From: JANSWY01 sp965267245
GTDB taxonomy: Bacteria > Bacteroidota > Bacteroidia > Cytophagales > Cyclobacteriaceae
Direction of reading: 5' to 3'
Assembly: GCA_965267245.1 (NCBI GenBank)
Contig: OZ253939.1
Span: 806,001 to 870,000 of the forward strand
Length of the DNA: 64,000 nt
Below are positions 1 through 9,222 of the stretch, piece by piece. The notes beneath the pieces were generated by a model. The model was not told the DNA's origin. It ran no database searches and worked only from the letters and a program-made list of their open reading frames with translations. Every line of letters starts with the position of its first letter. The first letter of the stretch is position 1. A program made the position numbers and the translations under genes.

Positions 1-197
1 CGATTAGAAACAAGCTTCTTCCAACCAAAAACAGGTAAACTGATCACTCCCCACCACATGATGAATAAAATAGTATTCTCTGTTACGTGTTTAGGTTCAA
101 TCAATAGAAAACCTATTTGACTTAGGACAAGAACCAGGACTGCAGTGATCAACAATGAGATCCCGGCTTGCTTCAATATCTGTTGGTACTTTTTCAT
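1..197 (-). CDS. Partial small membrane protein (C-terminus outside window)
   Basis: An open frame starts at an ATG (complement of 195-197) and runs off the left edge after about 65 codons. The N-terminus starts MKKYQQILKQAG, followed by a hydrophobic segment (about residues 13-32, rich in Leu, Val and Ile). A short loop (IEPKHVTEN) then leads to a second hydrophobic segment containing FIMWWGVISLP. Two membrane helices are therefore visible. The gene is divergent from the ABC transporter at 415, so the shared 217-bp gap probably holds promoters for both. I do not recognise the family, and the missing end prevents a functional call. Confidence 0.6.
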   Translation of the reverse strand, partial: MKKYQQILKQAGISLLITAVLVLVLSQIGFLLIEPKHVTENTILFIMWWGVISLPVFGWKKLVSN

Positions 198-414
198 TAC
201 TCCAATATTAGCCGATTAGTCAGCTACCGAAAAATGATTTTGACAAACACCAGCATTATTGACACATACCCTCCAGTTTTCAGGACGTAATTGGTTTGAC
301 ATCATTTTCATATTGTTTGTCTCAATAACCACTAAGGTCAACATATTAATTTCTATACCCTGTTTTCAGCAAATAAATTCGTCAGCGATACTTCAACGTC
401 AAAAACTGAAAAAC

Positions 415-1314
415 ATGAATGAACTTATCATTAAGAACTTATCAAAGACTTATCCAAACGGTGTAAAAGCACTGGATAATGTTTCTCTTTCTATCAGCAA
501 CGGTATGTTTGGTCTGCTAGGCGCCAATGGAGCTGGTAAATCATCACTAATGCGTACCATTGCTACCTTGCAAGATGCTACAAGTGGTCAAATAACCTTC
601 AATGGAACTGATATTGGTAAATCCCCAAACCTCATTAGGAAACAATTGGGGTATCTCCCTCAGGAATTCGGAGCATACCCTAAAATCTCAGCAGAACGAT
701 TGCTGGATCATATTGCTGTTTTAAAAGGAATCATCAACAAATCAGAACGTAAAGCCCAGGTCCATGCCTTGTTACAACAGGTCAATTTATTCCAGCACAG
801 GAGAAAACCAGTAACAACCTATTCAGGTGGCATGCGCCAAAGATTTGGAATTGCCCAGGCATTATTGGGTGATCCTCAAATCATTATAGTGGACGAACCT
901 ACAGCAGGACTTGATCCTCAGGAAAGAAACAGGTTCCTCAACTTGCTAAGTGAGATTGGAGAAAATGTGATTGTGATACTTTCTACACACATCGTTGAAG
1001 ATGTTCGCGATCTATGCAAGAAAATGGCCATTTTATCTTCCGGGAAGGTCATTTTAGAAGGAAATCCACAAGAACTGATCAGGACTATCGATGGCCGATT
1101 ATGGAGCCGGGTGATCAATAAGCAGGATTTGAGTGCTCACGAAAAAGCTTTCAATGTGATTTCATCCAAACTGGTATCAGGTGAAACACAAATCCGCGTG
1201 CTTGCTGATGCCATTCCTGGCAATGGTTTTGAAGCACAAAATCCGGGTTTGGAAGACCTGTACTTTGCCACTATTGCTAATCTTGAATCTTTAAAAACTC
1301 CTCAACATGCTTAA
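415..1314 (+). CDS. ABC transporter ATP-binding protein
   Basis: This is the nucleotide-binding subunit of an ABC exporter, about 299 residues. It shows Walker A GANGAGKSS, the signature YSGGMRQR, Walker B IIIVDEPTAGLD and the switch-histidine segment STHIVED. I place the start at ATG 415 (MNELIIKNLSKTYPNG), because ABC domains begin there. The frame is open upstream to 259, but that extension looks like untranslated leader. The stop overlaps the start of the permease/peptidase gene by 8 bp, so the two are translationally coupled and form one transporter. The type resembles exporters such as CcmA or NatA; the substrate cannot be read from the sequence. Confidence 0.95.
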   Translation: MNELIIKNLSKTYPNGVKALDNVSLSISNGMFGLLGANGAGKSSLMRTIATLQDATSGQITFNGTDIGKSPNLIRKQLGYLPQEFGAYPKISAERLLDHIAVLKGIINKSERKAQVHALLQQVNLFQHRRKPVTTYSGGMRQRFGIAQALLGDPQIIIVDEPTAGLDPQERNRFLNLLSEIGENVIVILSTHIVEDVRDLCKKMAILSSGKVILEGNPQELIRTIDGRLWSRVINKQDLSAHEKAFNVISSKLVSGETQIRVLADAIPGNGFEAQNPGLEDLYFATIANLESLKTPQHA

Positions 1315-4300
1315 TCAATTGATCCGATTTGAACTGTTTTACCAACTCAAACAACGAGCGCTCCCATTCCTGGTGGTCCTCTTTGTATTGTTTGGTTACA
1401 TGTCTGGTGCCAATGGATTTTCGTCAGACAATGTGAATGTGAATGCCAATTATCAGGTATTCTACAATATGGGACTCTTCACCCTGGGAAGTGTTTTCAT
1501 CATCATGTTCTTTGCTGTTGCGGGTGTATTACGTGACAGCCAATTTAAAATGGATGAAATCGTCTACAGTAGCCCTGTAGCGAAATCAAAGTTCTTTTGG
1601 ACTCGTTTTGCTGGTATTTATGTGCTTTCAGTGGTCGCCTTCTCCCCGTTCATTTTTGGAATAATCGCAGGTCACACTTTACCGCCACACGATCCTGATA
1701 GATTAGGTCCATTTAATCTGATAGTTTACATCATACCCTGGCTCACTATGGTATTGCCGAACATCTTTACTTGCACTACAGTATTATTTTCCATCAGTTT
1801 ACTTGCTCGCAGTAGTGTTGCCACCTACGTGGGGGCAGTTTTGGTGTATGGGTTTTATTTCATTTGTTCAATATTCCTGAATTCACCGCTCATGGCTAGT
1901 TCGGTACCAGCTTCACCAGAAGCTATGGCCATTGCAGCAATAGCTGATCCTTTTGGGCTTTCTGCTTTCTTTGAGCAAACACAATTTTGGACACCTTATG
2001 AGAAAAATACTTCACTTCTCTCCTTCTCTGGGCATTTTCTCCTAAATAGAGTAATCTGGTTAAGCATTTGTGCGGGAATTCTCATGCTGACTTATAAACT
2101 TTTTTCGTTCAGAAATTACCAACGGAAAGCAAAAAAAGAAACCAAACCTGAAGCCATTGATACCATATTAGAATCCTATGTTCCCACTATGGTTTCGGAA
2201 GGTTTTAGGGCAGCTGCCAAAGCGTTGTATTCCTCGTTCAAATTAGAGTTTAAAAGTGTAGTAAAAAGCCTCCCATTTCTGGCCATAATGGGAATTTGGC
2301 TCGTGATCATCATCGTTGAAATCTATACTCGAGTTTTCCAGGGTGGCCAATATGCCGATGTAGTATATCCCGTGACAAACATTATCCTGGAGCATCTTGT
2401 AGACCCACTGAAATGGTTGGCCATTATGCTCATCGTATTTTACAGCGGTGAACTTGTCTGGAGAGAACGACTACTCATGTTCAATGAGATCACAGACAGC
2501 ACCCAAACTCCAAACTGGGCCCTGTTTATGGCTAAATTCTTTGCAATCATGGTGCTACCGTTTTGCTTAATGGCCTCCGGGATGTTTGTGGCGTTTGTCT
2601 TTCAGGTTGTCTTTAATGCACCTCAAATAGACATAGGTCAATACTTCGGTTTATTGGTTTTTAATGGTTTACAGCCAATAATATTCGTTGGCTTGGCCCT
2701 ATTTATACAATCAATCGTTCCTAATAAATACCTGGGTATGGTTTTAACTGGCTTGGTCATCTTGTCAAGTCCATTATCCCGTTTCGTTGGTATAGAGCAT
2801 TCATTGTTGAGATTTGCCACAGTACCTGGTGTGACTTTTACAAACATGACAGGATATGAAGGACACATCCAGGAGTACTTTCATCATGTAATCTATTGGT
2901 TAGGTCTTGTAGGTATTCTTGTTACCATGGCTTTTAAATATTGGAAGCGTGGCACTAAATCAATGCCAGTTAACCCAATTAAACTGAATTGGGCAAAGCC
3001 AGAAAAGTTGATTCTCAGTGCATTTGTATTCCTGATGTTAATTGGTGGTTCACTGGTATTTTACAACACAAATATTGTCAATGATTATCAAACCAAAAAT
3101 GACCTGCTTGATTTCAGAGAAAATTATGAGCGGAATTTCAAACAGTACGAGCATTTGTTGCCATTATATGCTGTTGAAATGAGTACTACTGTTGATCTGT
3201 TTCCTGAAGAAAACCGTTATCATGTGGAAGCTAATTACCTGATGATCAATCGGGAACAGATTCCTGTTGATTCATTATTGATCACGGCAAAATTACCATT
3301 AACTTCCATCACACTGGAAGGTGCTCAATTAGCCGAATTCTATGAGGAATTTGATGTCTATTTATTCGTGTTTGACCAGTCGGTGATGCCATCAGACTCA
3401 TTGAAGATGTCTTATGTAATTGATTACAAAACAGATGGTTATGACTTTGATCGTTCGATTGTGAGTAATGGCACCTATTTGATGCATAGAAACATTGAGC
3501 CGAATTTAAGGTATCGGAAAAGTTTGGAAATTTCGGAACCTCGAGAACGCCGGGAAAGGGGATTGCCACCTCAGGAAGATCAGCATGTTACTGAAAGCCA
3601 TTTGGATATGGATAAGTACAAATTTGGTCGGGTGAAATTTGAAACTACTGTTTCTACTACTAAAGATCAAATACCGCTATGTAGTGGTCAGTTGATAGAG
3701 AACTGGACAGAAAACGAAAGGAATTATGCCACCTTCAAATCCAGGCAACCCATCATACCAACTGTTGCCTATTTCTCAGCAGATTATGCTACCCTAAAGG
3801 AACAATACAAAGGGATTTCCATTGAGCAGTACTATCATCCTGAGCATAGCTTCAACATAGATTCTATAGAGTTATCGATAAAAAGGTCATTAGACTATTG
3901 TCAGGATAACTTTGGAAGCTACCCAATGGATCATATTCGAATGGCTGAAATTCCGGGACACTGGGGTTTTGGAGGGTTTGCACATCCTGGGATGATTAGC
4001 ATGGTAGCAGACCGACTGTACCTGACAAATATTTCAGATCCTGAAAGATTCAACCTGGTTGCCAAAAGAACCATTCATGAAGTTGCTCATCAGTGGTGGG
4101 GACATTTACTGGCGCCTAAAGTAGTAGAAGGCGGAAGTATTCTCGTAGAAGGCTTGGCTAAGTACACAGAAGGTGTCATAATGGAGAAGTACTATGGTAA
4201 GAAAGCCATTTACCAGATAAGTGAAACCGCAAACAGAACGTATTTCAGTGGGGTGGCCTGGTCCACAGAAGCTGAACCCCCACTCTACCTGGTCAATGGC

Positions 4301-4861
4301 CAAAGTTATTTGTCATACGGAAAGAACTTCCAGGTGATGATGGCTATGAAGGACCTGATTGGGGAGGAAAAGATCAATCAAGTGCTCAAAAGAATTACGG
4401 ATCGTTACAGAAATGACCAGGAATTCAGTGCGACTTCCATTGAGCTGATTAATGAATTGTATGACGTGACCCCAATTGAATATCAAACATTAATAGATGA
4501 TTGGTTCAAACGAATAATTATTTATGATGTATCCATTCAAGATGCTGTATATGAGGAATTACCAAATGGGAAATTTGAGATTAAACTCCAAATTGGCGCC
4601 AAACGGTTTGAATTAAACGATGAGGGAGTCAGAGTGCCTATTGACATTGATGAGCCCCTTCAAATTGGATTATTCCAAAAGCACCCGGGTAATATTGGCC
4701 TGGATGGAGGAACCATTTACCTGAAAAGTCAGCAAATCTCACAAGATGGACAAGAAATCAAACTAATCGTTGATCAACTTCCAGGATATGTGAGTGTAGA
4801 TCCGTATGGCACCAGAGTAGATGAGAATTTGACAGATAATACCATTAGATTAAAACATTAA
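1307..4861 (+). CDS. ABC permease fused to M1-type zinc metallopeptidase
   Basis: A 1184-residue fusion. The first half (about residues 1-600) has two blocks of hydrophobic helices typical of ABC-2 type permeases. The second half carries an M1 peptidase-like region with HEVAHQWWGH (H924, E925, H928) and a downstream zinc ligand E948 in LVEGLAKYTE. Where classical M1 aminopeptidases have a GxMEN motif, this protein has GFGGFAHPGM, so exopeptidase specificity may differ. The spacing between HExxH and the third ligand is 19 residues rather than the usual 18. The ATPase gene overlaps upstream. The fusion type is known in Bacteroidota, but its substrate is not established to my knowledge. The domain calls are solid; the role in peptide export or processing is inference. 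Confidence 0.93.
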   Translation: MLNQLIRFELFYQLKQRALPFLVVLFVLFGYMSGANGFSSDNVNVNANYQVFYNMGLFTLGSVFIIMFFAVAGVLRDSQFKMDEIVYSSPVAKSKFFWTRFAGIYVLSVVAFSPFIFGIIAGHTLPPHDPDRLGPFNLIVYIIPWLTMVLPNIFTCTTVLFSISLLARSSVATYVGAVLVYGFYFICSIFLNSPLMASSVPASPEAMAIAAIADPFGLSAFFEQTQFWTPYEKNTSLLSFSGHFLLNRVIWLSICAGILMLTYKLFSFRNYQRKAKKETKPEAIDTILESYVPTMVSEGFRAAAKALYSSFKLEFKSVVKSLPFLAIMGIWLVIIIVEIYTRVFQGGQYADVVYPVTNIILEHLVDPLKWLAIMLIVFYSGELVWRERLLMFNEITDSTQTPNWALFMAKFFAIMVLPFCLMASGMFVAFVFQVVFNAPQIDIGQYFGLLVFNGLQPIIFVGLALFIQSIVPNKYLGMVLTGLVILSSPLSRFVGIEHSLLRFATVPGVTFTNMTGYEGHIQEYFHHVIYWLGLVGILVTMAFKYWKRGTKSMPVNPIKLNWAKPEKLILSAFVFLMLIGGSLVFYNTNIVNDYQTKNDLLDFRENYERNFKQYEHLLPLYAVEMSTTVDLFPEENRYHVEANYLMINREQIPVDSLLITAKLPLTSITLEGAQLAEFYEEFDVYLFVFDQSVMPSDSLKMSYVIDYKTDGYDFDRSIVSNGTYLMHRNIEPNLRYRKSLEISEPRERRERGLPPQEDQHVTESHLDMDKYKFGRVKFETTVSTTKDQIPLCSGQLIENWTENERNYATFKSRQPIIPTVAYFSADYATLKEQYKGISIEQYYHPEHSFNIDSIELSIKRSLDYCQDNFGSYPMDHIRMAEIPGHWGFGGFAHPGMISMVADRLYLTNISDPERFNLVAKRTIHEVAHQWWGHLLAPKVVEGGSILVEGLAKYTEGVIMEKYYGKKAIYQISETANRTYFSGVAWSTEAEPPLYLVNGQSYLSYGKNFQVMMAMKDLIGEEKINQVLKRITDRYRNDQEFSATSIELINELYDVTPIEYQTLIDDWFKRIIIYDVSIQDAVYEELPNGKFEIKLQIGAKRFELNDEGVRVPIDIDEPLQIGLFQKHPGNIGLDGGTIYLKSQQISQDGQEIKLIVDQLPGYVSVDPYGTRVDENLTDNTIRLKH

Positions 4862-4863
4862 GG

Positions 4864-4895
4864 TTGAGCCAGTCAGTTTTTACTGATTGGCTCAA
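4864..4895. terminator. Bidirectional intrinsic terminator
   Basis: A 13-bp stem (TTGAGCCAGTCAG paired with CTGATTGGCTCAA, one G-U pair) closes a 6-nt loop. It lies between the convergent stops at 4861 and 4908. T-rich sequence follows on the plus strand. Confidence 0.8.
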
Positions 4896-4907
4896 TTGCT
4901 TTATTAT

Positions 4908-6251
4908 TTAGTTCTCCTCAAGCAGGTTTGGACAGGTCTGTTGATAATCAATCAAATCACCAACGTATTCCTGCCACTCTTCTTCTGACATATTTCTGGA
5001 AAGCATGTTGCAAAGTCTATCCGCAAGGACTTTGGGAGTTGTAGGCCATATCCTAATGAAGTTGTCTTTAGAACCTGTGATGATTCTGCCCCCATTTTTA
5101 TCAAAAGTTGCTGTAAGTACCCAATCGTAATGATCATCTAATACCAGGGGAAATTTCTTTGGATTATTAAGGTCCCAAATACGCGCTGTGCCATCTCTAC
5201 TTGCAGAAAGCAACAAAGGTTCCGTAGGGTGGAAATCAAGATCTGTAATGGCTGACTGATGCCCTGAAATAATTCGTTGCACTGAATCTAGTTCAAGGTC
5301 CCATAGAATTACATCCCCTTTTTCCCTACCGATGGCCAATAAATTACCGGCTGGGTTGATCGCTAAAGAGTTAATAGAATATGACCTGTCAAAATCGTAG
5401 GAACCTGAAGTTCTCTCCGAGTTCCAGGTTTTCACATTTCCTACTTCAGTCCCCACAAATATAGATTCCCCATGATCAGTAACCGTTAAACTGGTCACTT
5501 TTTCATCGACAATAGATAGATGCTTTTCCTTATTGGAGAAGGTCTTGACTTTTAATTCACCGCTTTTATTGATTGTGACATATTCTGGTTTTCCAGGAAC
5601 GAAGGTTGCAATCTGCACCACTTCAGGATCAGCAAAACTGGGCGTGGTTTCTAATAATCCCCCTCCCTGCCCCAGGAAAATGATTCCCTGATCTTTGGTG
5701 ACTACCATGACATATTGATCATTATCAGAAACATCAATTGATTTTACAATGTGTTTGCCTTCATATATCTGTTCAGGTACATTTCCAATATTATCCAGGT
5801 CCCATTTCATGATTTCTCCTGTGGTACTGGAGGAATAGAAGTACCTGGGATCGTCTCCAAAAACTGTGGAAATCACTGATTCCCGATGAGCTACCACCTG
5901 GTAAAAGTCATTCCTGTCTATTATGAAAGTTGAATCAGTAGCCAGGTATTCATCCATGGCTTTATTACCATAATGCAATGCCAGATAGACATTCAGATGT
6001 GATACAAGGGATTCGTTGTTGTAGATGGTCCAGAAATTATAGGCTTGTGCTGCTATTAAAGACTTGATCACAGGATGGTATGAAGGAATCAGTAGTGATC
6101 TTTGTGCCATACTTTGGACCAGTTCATTTCTCTCCAGAATCCTGATCTTTTCATTCAGTGAGGAAATAGCCAACGTATCAGCGATTGACTGACTAAGTGA
6201 AGCCTCTGAAAGGGATAGTACCAGAATTAATAACAACGTAAACTTTTTCAT
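4908..6251 (-). CDS. Secreted WD40-repeat beta-propeller protein
   Basis: A 447-residue protein with a signal peptide (MKKFTLLLILVLSLSEASLSQ). The N-terminal helical region of about 120 residues is followed by WD40-type repeats. The clearest are near residues 260-400, where repeats end in TVKTWN-like, VILWD, ARIWD and IRIWP strands, with GH dipeptides such as SGHQSAITDLDFHP. WD40 propellers act as protein-interaction platforms, and the signal peptide puts this one in the periplasm or outside. No enzymatic motif is visible. It stands alone, convergent with the ABC transporter operon. The partner is unknown. Confidence 0.9.
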   Translation of the reverse strand: MKKFTLLLILVLSLSEASLSQSIADTLAISSLNEKIRILERNELVQSMAQRSLLIPSYHPVIKSLIAAQAYNFWTIYNNESLVSHLNVYLALHYGNKAMDEYLATDSTFIIDRNDFYQVVAHRESVISTVFGDDPRYFYSSSTTGEIMKWDLDNIGNVPEQIYEGKHIVKSIDVSDNDQYVMVVTKDQGIIFLGQGGGLLETTPSFADPEVVQIATFVPGKPEYVTINKSGELKVKTFSNKEKHLSIVDEKVTSLTVTDHGESIFVGTEVGNVKTWNSERTSGSYDFDRSYSINSLAINPAGNLLAIGREKGDVILWDLELDSVQRIISGHQSAITDLDFHPTEPLLLSASRDGTARIWDLNNPKKFPLVLDDHYDWVLTATFDKNGGRIITGSKDNFIRIWPTTPKVLADRLCNMLSRNMSEEEWQEYVGDLIDYQQTCPNLLEEN

Positions 6252-6416
6252 ATCCTACATTGGTGCATTAAATACGTGTTAATTGACCACAATTTATGAA
6301 AAGCAATTTTAAGTCGTAAAGGATAGCCTTCACAGAAATGTTAAACCTTCGTGATCTCTTCGTGATAATTTGATGGTTGATTTGTTTTCATAAGCAATCA
6401 ACTAAATACAAATACT

Positions 6417-6881
6417 ATGAATACGAAGCGTTTTACTAGCTTGATGGCCATGATGGCTGTCCTACTTTTTTTCACAACTTCATGTGGTGAAGATGAGCCA
6501 GAAATTCAAGAAATTGACACAAGCATGCCAAGTGGATCATTCACAGCTGATATCAGTGGTACCTTTGTAGCACAAAACGATACTGGAAGTAAAGGAATGG
6601 CTGAACTTGGAACTGATGAAGATGGAACACAGTTCTTGCATTTCGGATCCGACTTTGAAACTGTACTTGCAACTGGTACAGTAACAATTTATTTGTCAAC
6701 TTCAGATACGTTCACTGCAGATCCAGGAAATGGTAATCCAGATCTATTCCTTGTTGGCGTTGTTAAAGCTAATGGTGAGCAGTATTTCAAGCTTGATCCG
6801 GGAGCTGCAAGCAAATTTGACAATGTGATCTTATGGTGTGGATCTGCAAGTATCCCATTTGGTTACGCAGCATTACAGTAA
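6417..6881 (+). CDS. DM13-domain lipoprotein
   Basis: A 154-residue protein with a lipoprotein signal and lipobox (LFFTTSC, then GEDEPE), so it is anchored in an envelope membrane. Residues about 40-153 match the pattern of the DM13 domain: a central segment LATGTVTIYLSTSD, then PDLFLVGVVKANGEQYFKL, and the diagnostic ending VILWCGSASIPFGYAAL with its conserved Cys. DM13 has been proposed to take part in redox or electron-transfer chemistry through that Cys. The next gene, 9 bp downstream, encodes an outer-membrane barrel, so the pair is likely one operon. Assignment to DM13 is by motif recognition only. Confidence 0.82.
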   Translation: MNTKRFTSLMAMMAVLLFFTTSCGEDEPEIQEIDTSMPSGSFTADISGTFVAQNDTGSKGMAELGTDEDGTQFLHFGSDFETVLATGTVTIYLSTSDTFTADPGNGNPDLFLVGVVKANGEQYFKLDPGAASKFDNVILWCGSASIPFGYAALQ

Positions 6882-6890
6882 TCGATTAAT

Positions 6891-7766
6891 ATGCTAAACT
6901 TTTACAAATCTCTAACCCACTTGCTTCTGGTGAGTGGGTTATTTTTAATGACTATTCCTTCTGGAATGGCTCAAAGTGGCTGGACAAAAAAGAAGAATGA
7001 AGTTTTCACAAAACTTGGTTACAGCCAATTTTCCTCAGATCAGTATTTCAATTTGTCAGGTAATGACATGACTACTGCTGAATTTTCACAAAAGGCTGTT
7101 TCTTTATACGGAGAATACGGGATAACTGATCGGTTAACTGCCATTGTTGATTTCCCATTCCTGAAAATCCATGGTTTTGAGACTACAGAGAATATCACAG
7201 GTATTGGTGACCTAAAACTAGGTCTGAAATATGCAATCTCTCAGAAAATACCAGTTTCACTGAGTATAGTTCCGGAAATACCCATTGCCAAGGCGGATAA
7301 CTTTGCACAGAATAAAATCAATGATTTTGAACAAATCAATTTACCTACTGGTGACGGTGAATTCAATATCTACAACACCATTGCAGCCTCTCATTCATTT
7401 TATCCGATACCGGTATATGTAAATGCATATGCTACATTCAATTTTAGAACAAGCTACAATGATATCGACCTGAGCCATCAAGTTATGGAGGGTTTTGAAA
7501 TTGGCTGGCAACCCATTAAGAAAACCTGGATAAAAGGTGGTTTGAAGTTGCAACAGTCTTTATCTGAGAATGATCAACCTGTAAGTTTTGTTCGTGGTGA
7601 GGGCACCACTTATACACAATGGATTACGGGAATCTACTATGGAATAAACGATAACTGGGGTGTTGACTTATCTGTCATTGGTTTTATGGGTGGTCCACAG
7701 GAAAGAAGGAATCTCTATAATGCTGCTGCTTACGGCCTGGGTATTGTTTATGAAATCAAACGTTAG
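6891..7766 (+). CDS. Outer-membrane beta-barrel protein (transporter-like)
   Basis: A 291-residue protein with a signal peptide ending SGMAQ. The mature chain has alternating amphipathic strands with Gly and aromatic residues (for example ITGIGDLKLGLKYAI, GFEIGWQPI, YGLGIVYEI at the C-terminus), typical of small outer-membrane barrels annotated as transporter or MetA-like families. It follows the DM13 lipoprotein by 9 bp and probably shares its transcript. The substrate is unknown. A purely structural barrel is an alternative. Confidence 0.78.
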   Translation: MLNFYKSLTHLLLVSGLFLMTIPSGMAQSGWTKKKNEVFTKLGYSQFSSDQYFNLSGNDMTTAEFSQKAVSLYGEYGITDRLTAIVDFPFLKIHGFETTENITGIGDLKLGLKYAISQKIPVSLSIVPEIPIAKADNFAQNKINDFEQINLPTGDGEFNIYNTIAASHSFYPIPVYVNAYATFNFRTSYNDIDLSHQVMEGFEIGWQPIKKTWIKGGLKLQQSLSENDQPVSFVRGEGTTYTQWITGIYYGINDNWGVDLSVIGFMGGPQERRNLYNAAAYGLGIVYEIKR

Positions 7767-7832
7767 GTTCTTACATTTTCAGGTTTAGGTTTTAGTACCT
7801 TAACAGTTGGTTCCATCAAATTATGGCACAAC

Positions 7833-8336
7833 ATGTTAAGGTTTTTCAGCTTTATATTACTCTTCTCACTAATCATTTTTGCTTCCTGTAATTCCAATAG
7901 GGAACAAGAAAGTAGCATTTCTTATGATTCACTTTATCAGTACCTGACCAGTAACCAACCTATATATGGTGAGTACCTGAAGATGAGCAATGGAGATTCA
8001 TTGGCAAAAGCAATTGTCTATCATGAAATCGTTCAGGATGCCAATGAGTACATCATTTCTAAATCCAGTGATGGTGGAACAGCGGTTAAAGGATTCTACT
8101 TACTAAGTTTTTCAAAAGAAACTGGAAGGTTGCTCAACTATATTCATTTAGGAAACGAAGCAGAAGGAGCCTCTCCCAAAAAGGTCAATTGGTCTTCTGA
8201 CTCCATATTCTTCACAGTTGATTACAATTATGAATTATTGGAAGACGAAGAAGGGTTTTATTATCAGGGGGAATTAATTGACTCATTGGTAATGACGTAC
8301 TCCATCAATAGCAATGGCATCTTCACCCCTCTCTAA
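7833..8336 (+). CDS. Small lipoprotein of unknown function
   Basis: A 167-residue protein with a signal peptide and lipobox (LIIFASC followed by NSNRE). The mature part is polar with predicted beta strands (for example FFTVDYNYELLEDEEG) and no domain that I recognise. It lies 66 bp after the barrel gene and about 146 bp before the cellodextrin operon, so it may be transcribed separately. No function can be assigned. Confidence 0.75.
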   Translation: MLRFFSFILLFSLIIFASCNSNREQESSISYDSLYQYLTSNQPIYGEYLKMSNGDSLAKAIVYHEIVQDANEYIISKSSDGGTAVKGFYLLSFSKETGRLLNYIHLGNEAEGASPKKVNWSSDSIFFTVDYNYELLEDEEGFYYQGELIDSLVMTYSINSNGIFTPL

Positions 8337-8425
8337 TTCTGTAGACTGTTTCATTTACACTATTTGCCATAATTGATCATTAAGCTAATCGCAGTTTTTA
8401 TTAATAGATTTTTTGCCGTACATTT

Positions 8426-8452
8426 ACTTAGTGTTTAAATAACACTTAGTGT
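8426..8452. promoter_or_regulatory. Candidate operator: repeated ACTTAGTGT motif
   Basis: Upstream of the NUDIX regulator, ACTTAGTGTT at 8426-8435 is followed by TAAAT and AACACTTAGTGT at 8441-8452. AGTGTT/AACACT form a perfect 6-5-6 inverted repeat, and ACACTTAGTGT is itself near-palindromic. A third related copy (AACACTAAGTG) lies inside the gene at 8566-8576. The position suggests an operator for the adjacent NUDIX-type or the LacI regulator. No protein has been shown to bind; this is inference. Confidence 0.42.
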
Positions 8453-8482
8453 ATTTTATGACGATGTAAATGAAAATGAAGA

Positions 8483-9211
8483 TTGAAGATAAACGAAAGT
8501 ATATCAGTTGATTGTGTGATTTTTGGTTATGATGGTGAAGAACTGAATGTACTCCTTGTAGAAAGAACACTAAGTGATGAAATACAATCGGACTTCAGAC
8601 CTGACTGGACACTAGTCGGGAACCACATTTATGAAGAAGAAGATATACTGGATGCTGCCAGTCGGGTTTTGTATGACCTTACAGGATTAAGGGACATTTA
8701 TCTTGAACAATTCAAAACCTTTGCCAAACCCGATAGATTAAAAGATCCCAATGATCAAATATGGATGAAGAGTATCGGGCTTAACCCTGAGCATCGTGTC
8801 ATCACAGTTGGATTTTTTGCCCTATTGTCAACGCAACAAGTATCTCTAAAATGGATGGGCAGGAATGTAAAATGGACCCCATTGAAAGCTGTGGGTAAAT
8901 TAGGGTATGACCATGAGCTCATCTTAGAGGAAGGACTTCAGGCACTTAGAGATAAAATGAAACATGAGCCAATAGGGTTCGAACTACTACCAGAAAAATT
9001 TACACTTTCCCAGCTTCAACATGTTTACGAAGAAATATTTGATGCGGAGTTTGACAAACGCAACTTCCGAAGGAAAGTCAATCGAATGAAATATGTAATA
9101 CCTCTTGATGAGAAGCAAAAAGGAGTACCTCATAAACCCGCTCAATTATACATGTTCAGCTGGGAAGTATTTAACAAAACCAAACAAGAAATATTTGATT
9201 TCATCATCTAA
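8483..9211 (+). CDS. NUDIX-family transcriptional regulator (NrtR/AraR-like)
   Basis: A 242-residue protein with an N-terminal NUDIX fold (VDCVIFGYDG, LLVERTL) and a C-terminal winged helix (LSQLQHVYEEIF, KRNFRRKVNRM). The NUDIX box is degenerate: the expected RExxEExG reads RVLYDLTG, so the acidic catalytic residues are lost. That fits NrtR/AraR-type repressors, where the fold is a ligand sensor rather than a hydrolase. The only possible start is TTG at 8483, because a TGA lies two codons upstream (8477-8479) and the nearest ATGs are in another frame. It leads the cellodextrin operon with an 11-bp gap to the symporter, so it probably senses a sugar or sugar nucleotide from that pathway. Confidence 0.87.
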   Translation: MKINESISVDCVIFGYDGEELNVLLVERTLSDEIQSDFRPDWTLVGNHIYEEEDILDAASRVLYDLTGLRDIYLEQFKTFAKPDRLKDPNDQIWMKSIGLNPEHRVITVGFFALLSTQQVSLKWMGRNVKWTPLKAVGKLGYDHELILEEGLQALRDKMKHEPIGFELLPEKFTLSQLQHVYEEIFDAEFDKRNFRRKVNRMKYVIPLDEKQKGVPHKPAQLYMFSWEVFNKTKQEIFDFII

Positions 9212-9222
9212 TAACAATTATT

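Noticed and set aside
259..414. N-terminal extension of the ABC ATPase
   Set aside because: The extra 52 residues precede a normal ABC-domain start and have no counterpart in the family. ATG 415 is the better start.
8483..9211. Functional NUDIX hydrolase
   Set aside because: The NUDIX box lacks its acidic catalytic residues, and a C-terminal winged helix is present, so a regulator is more likely.
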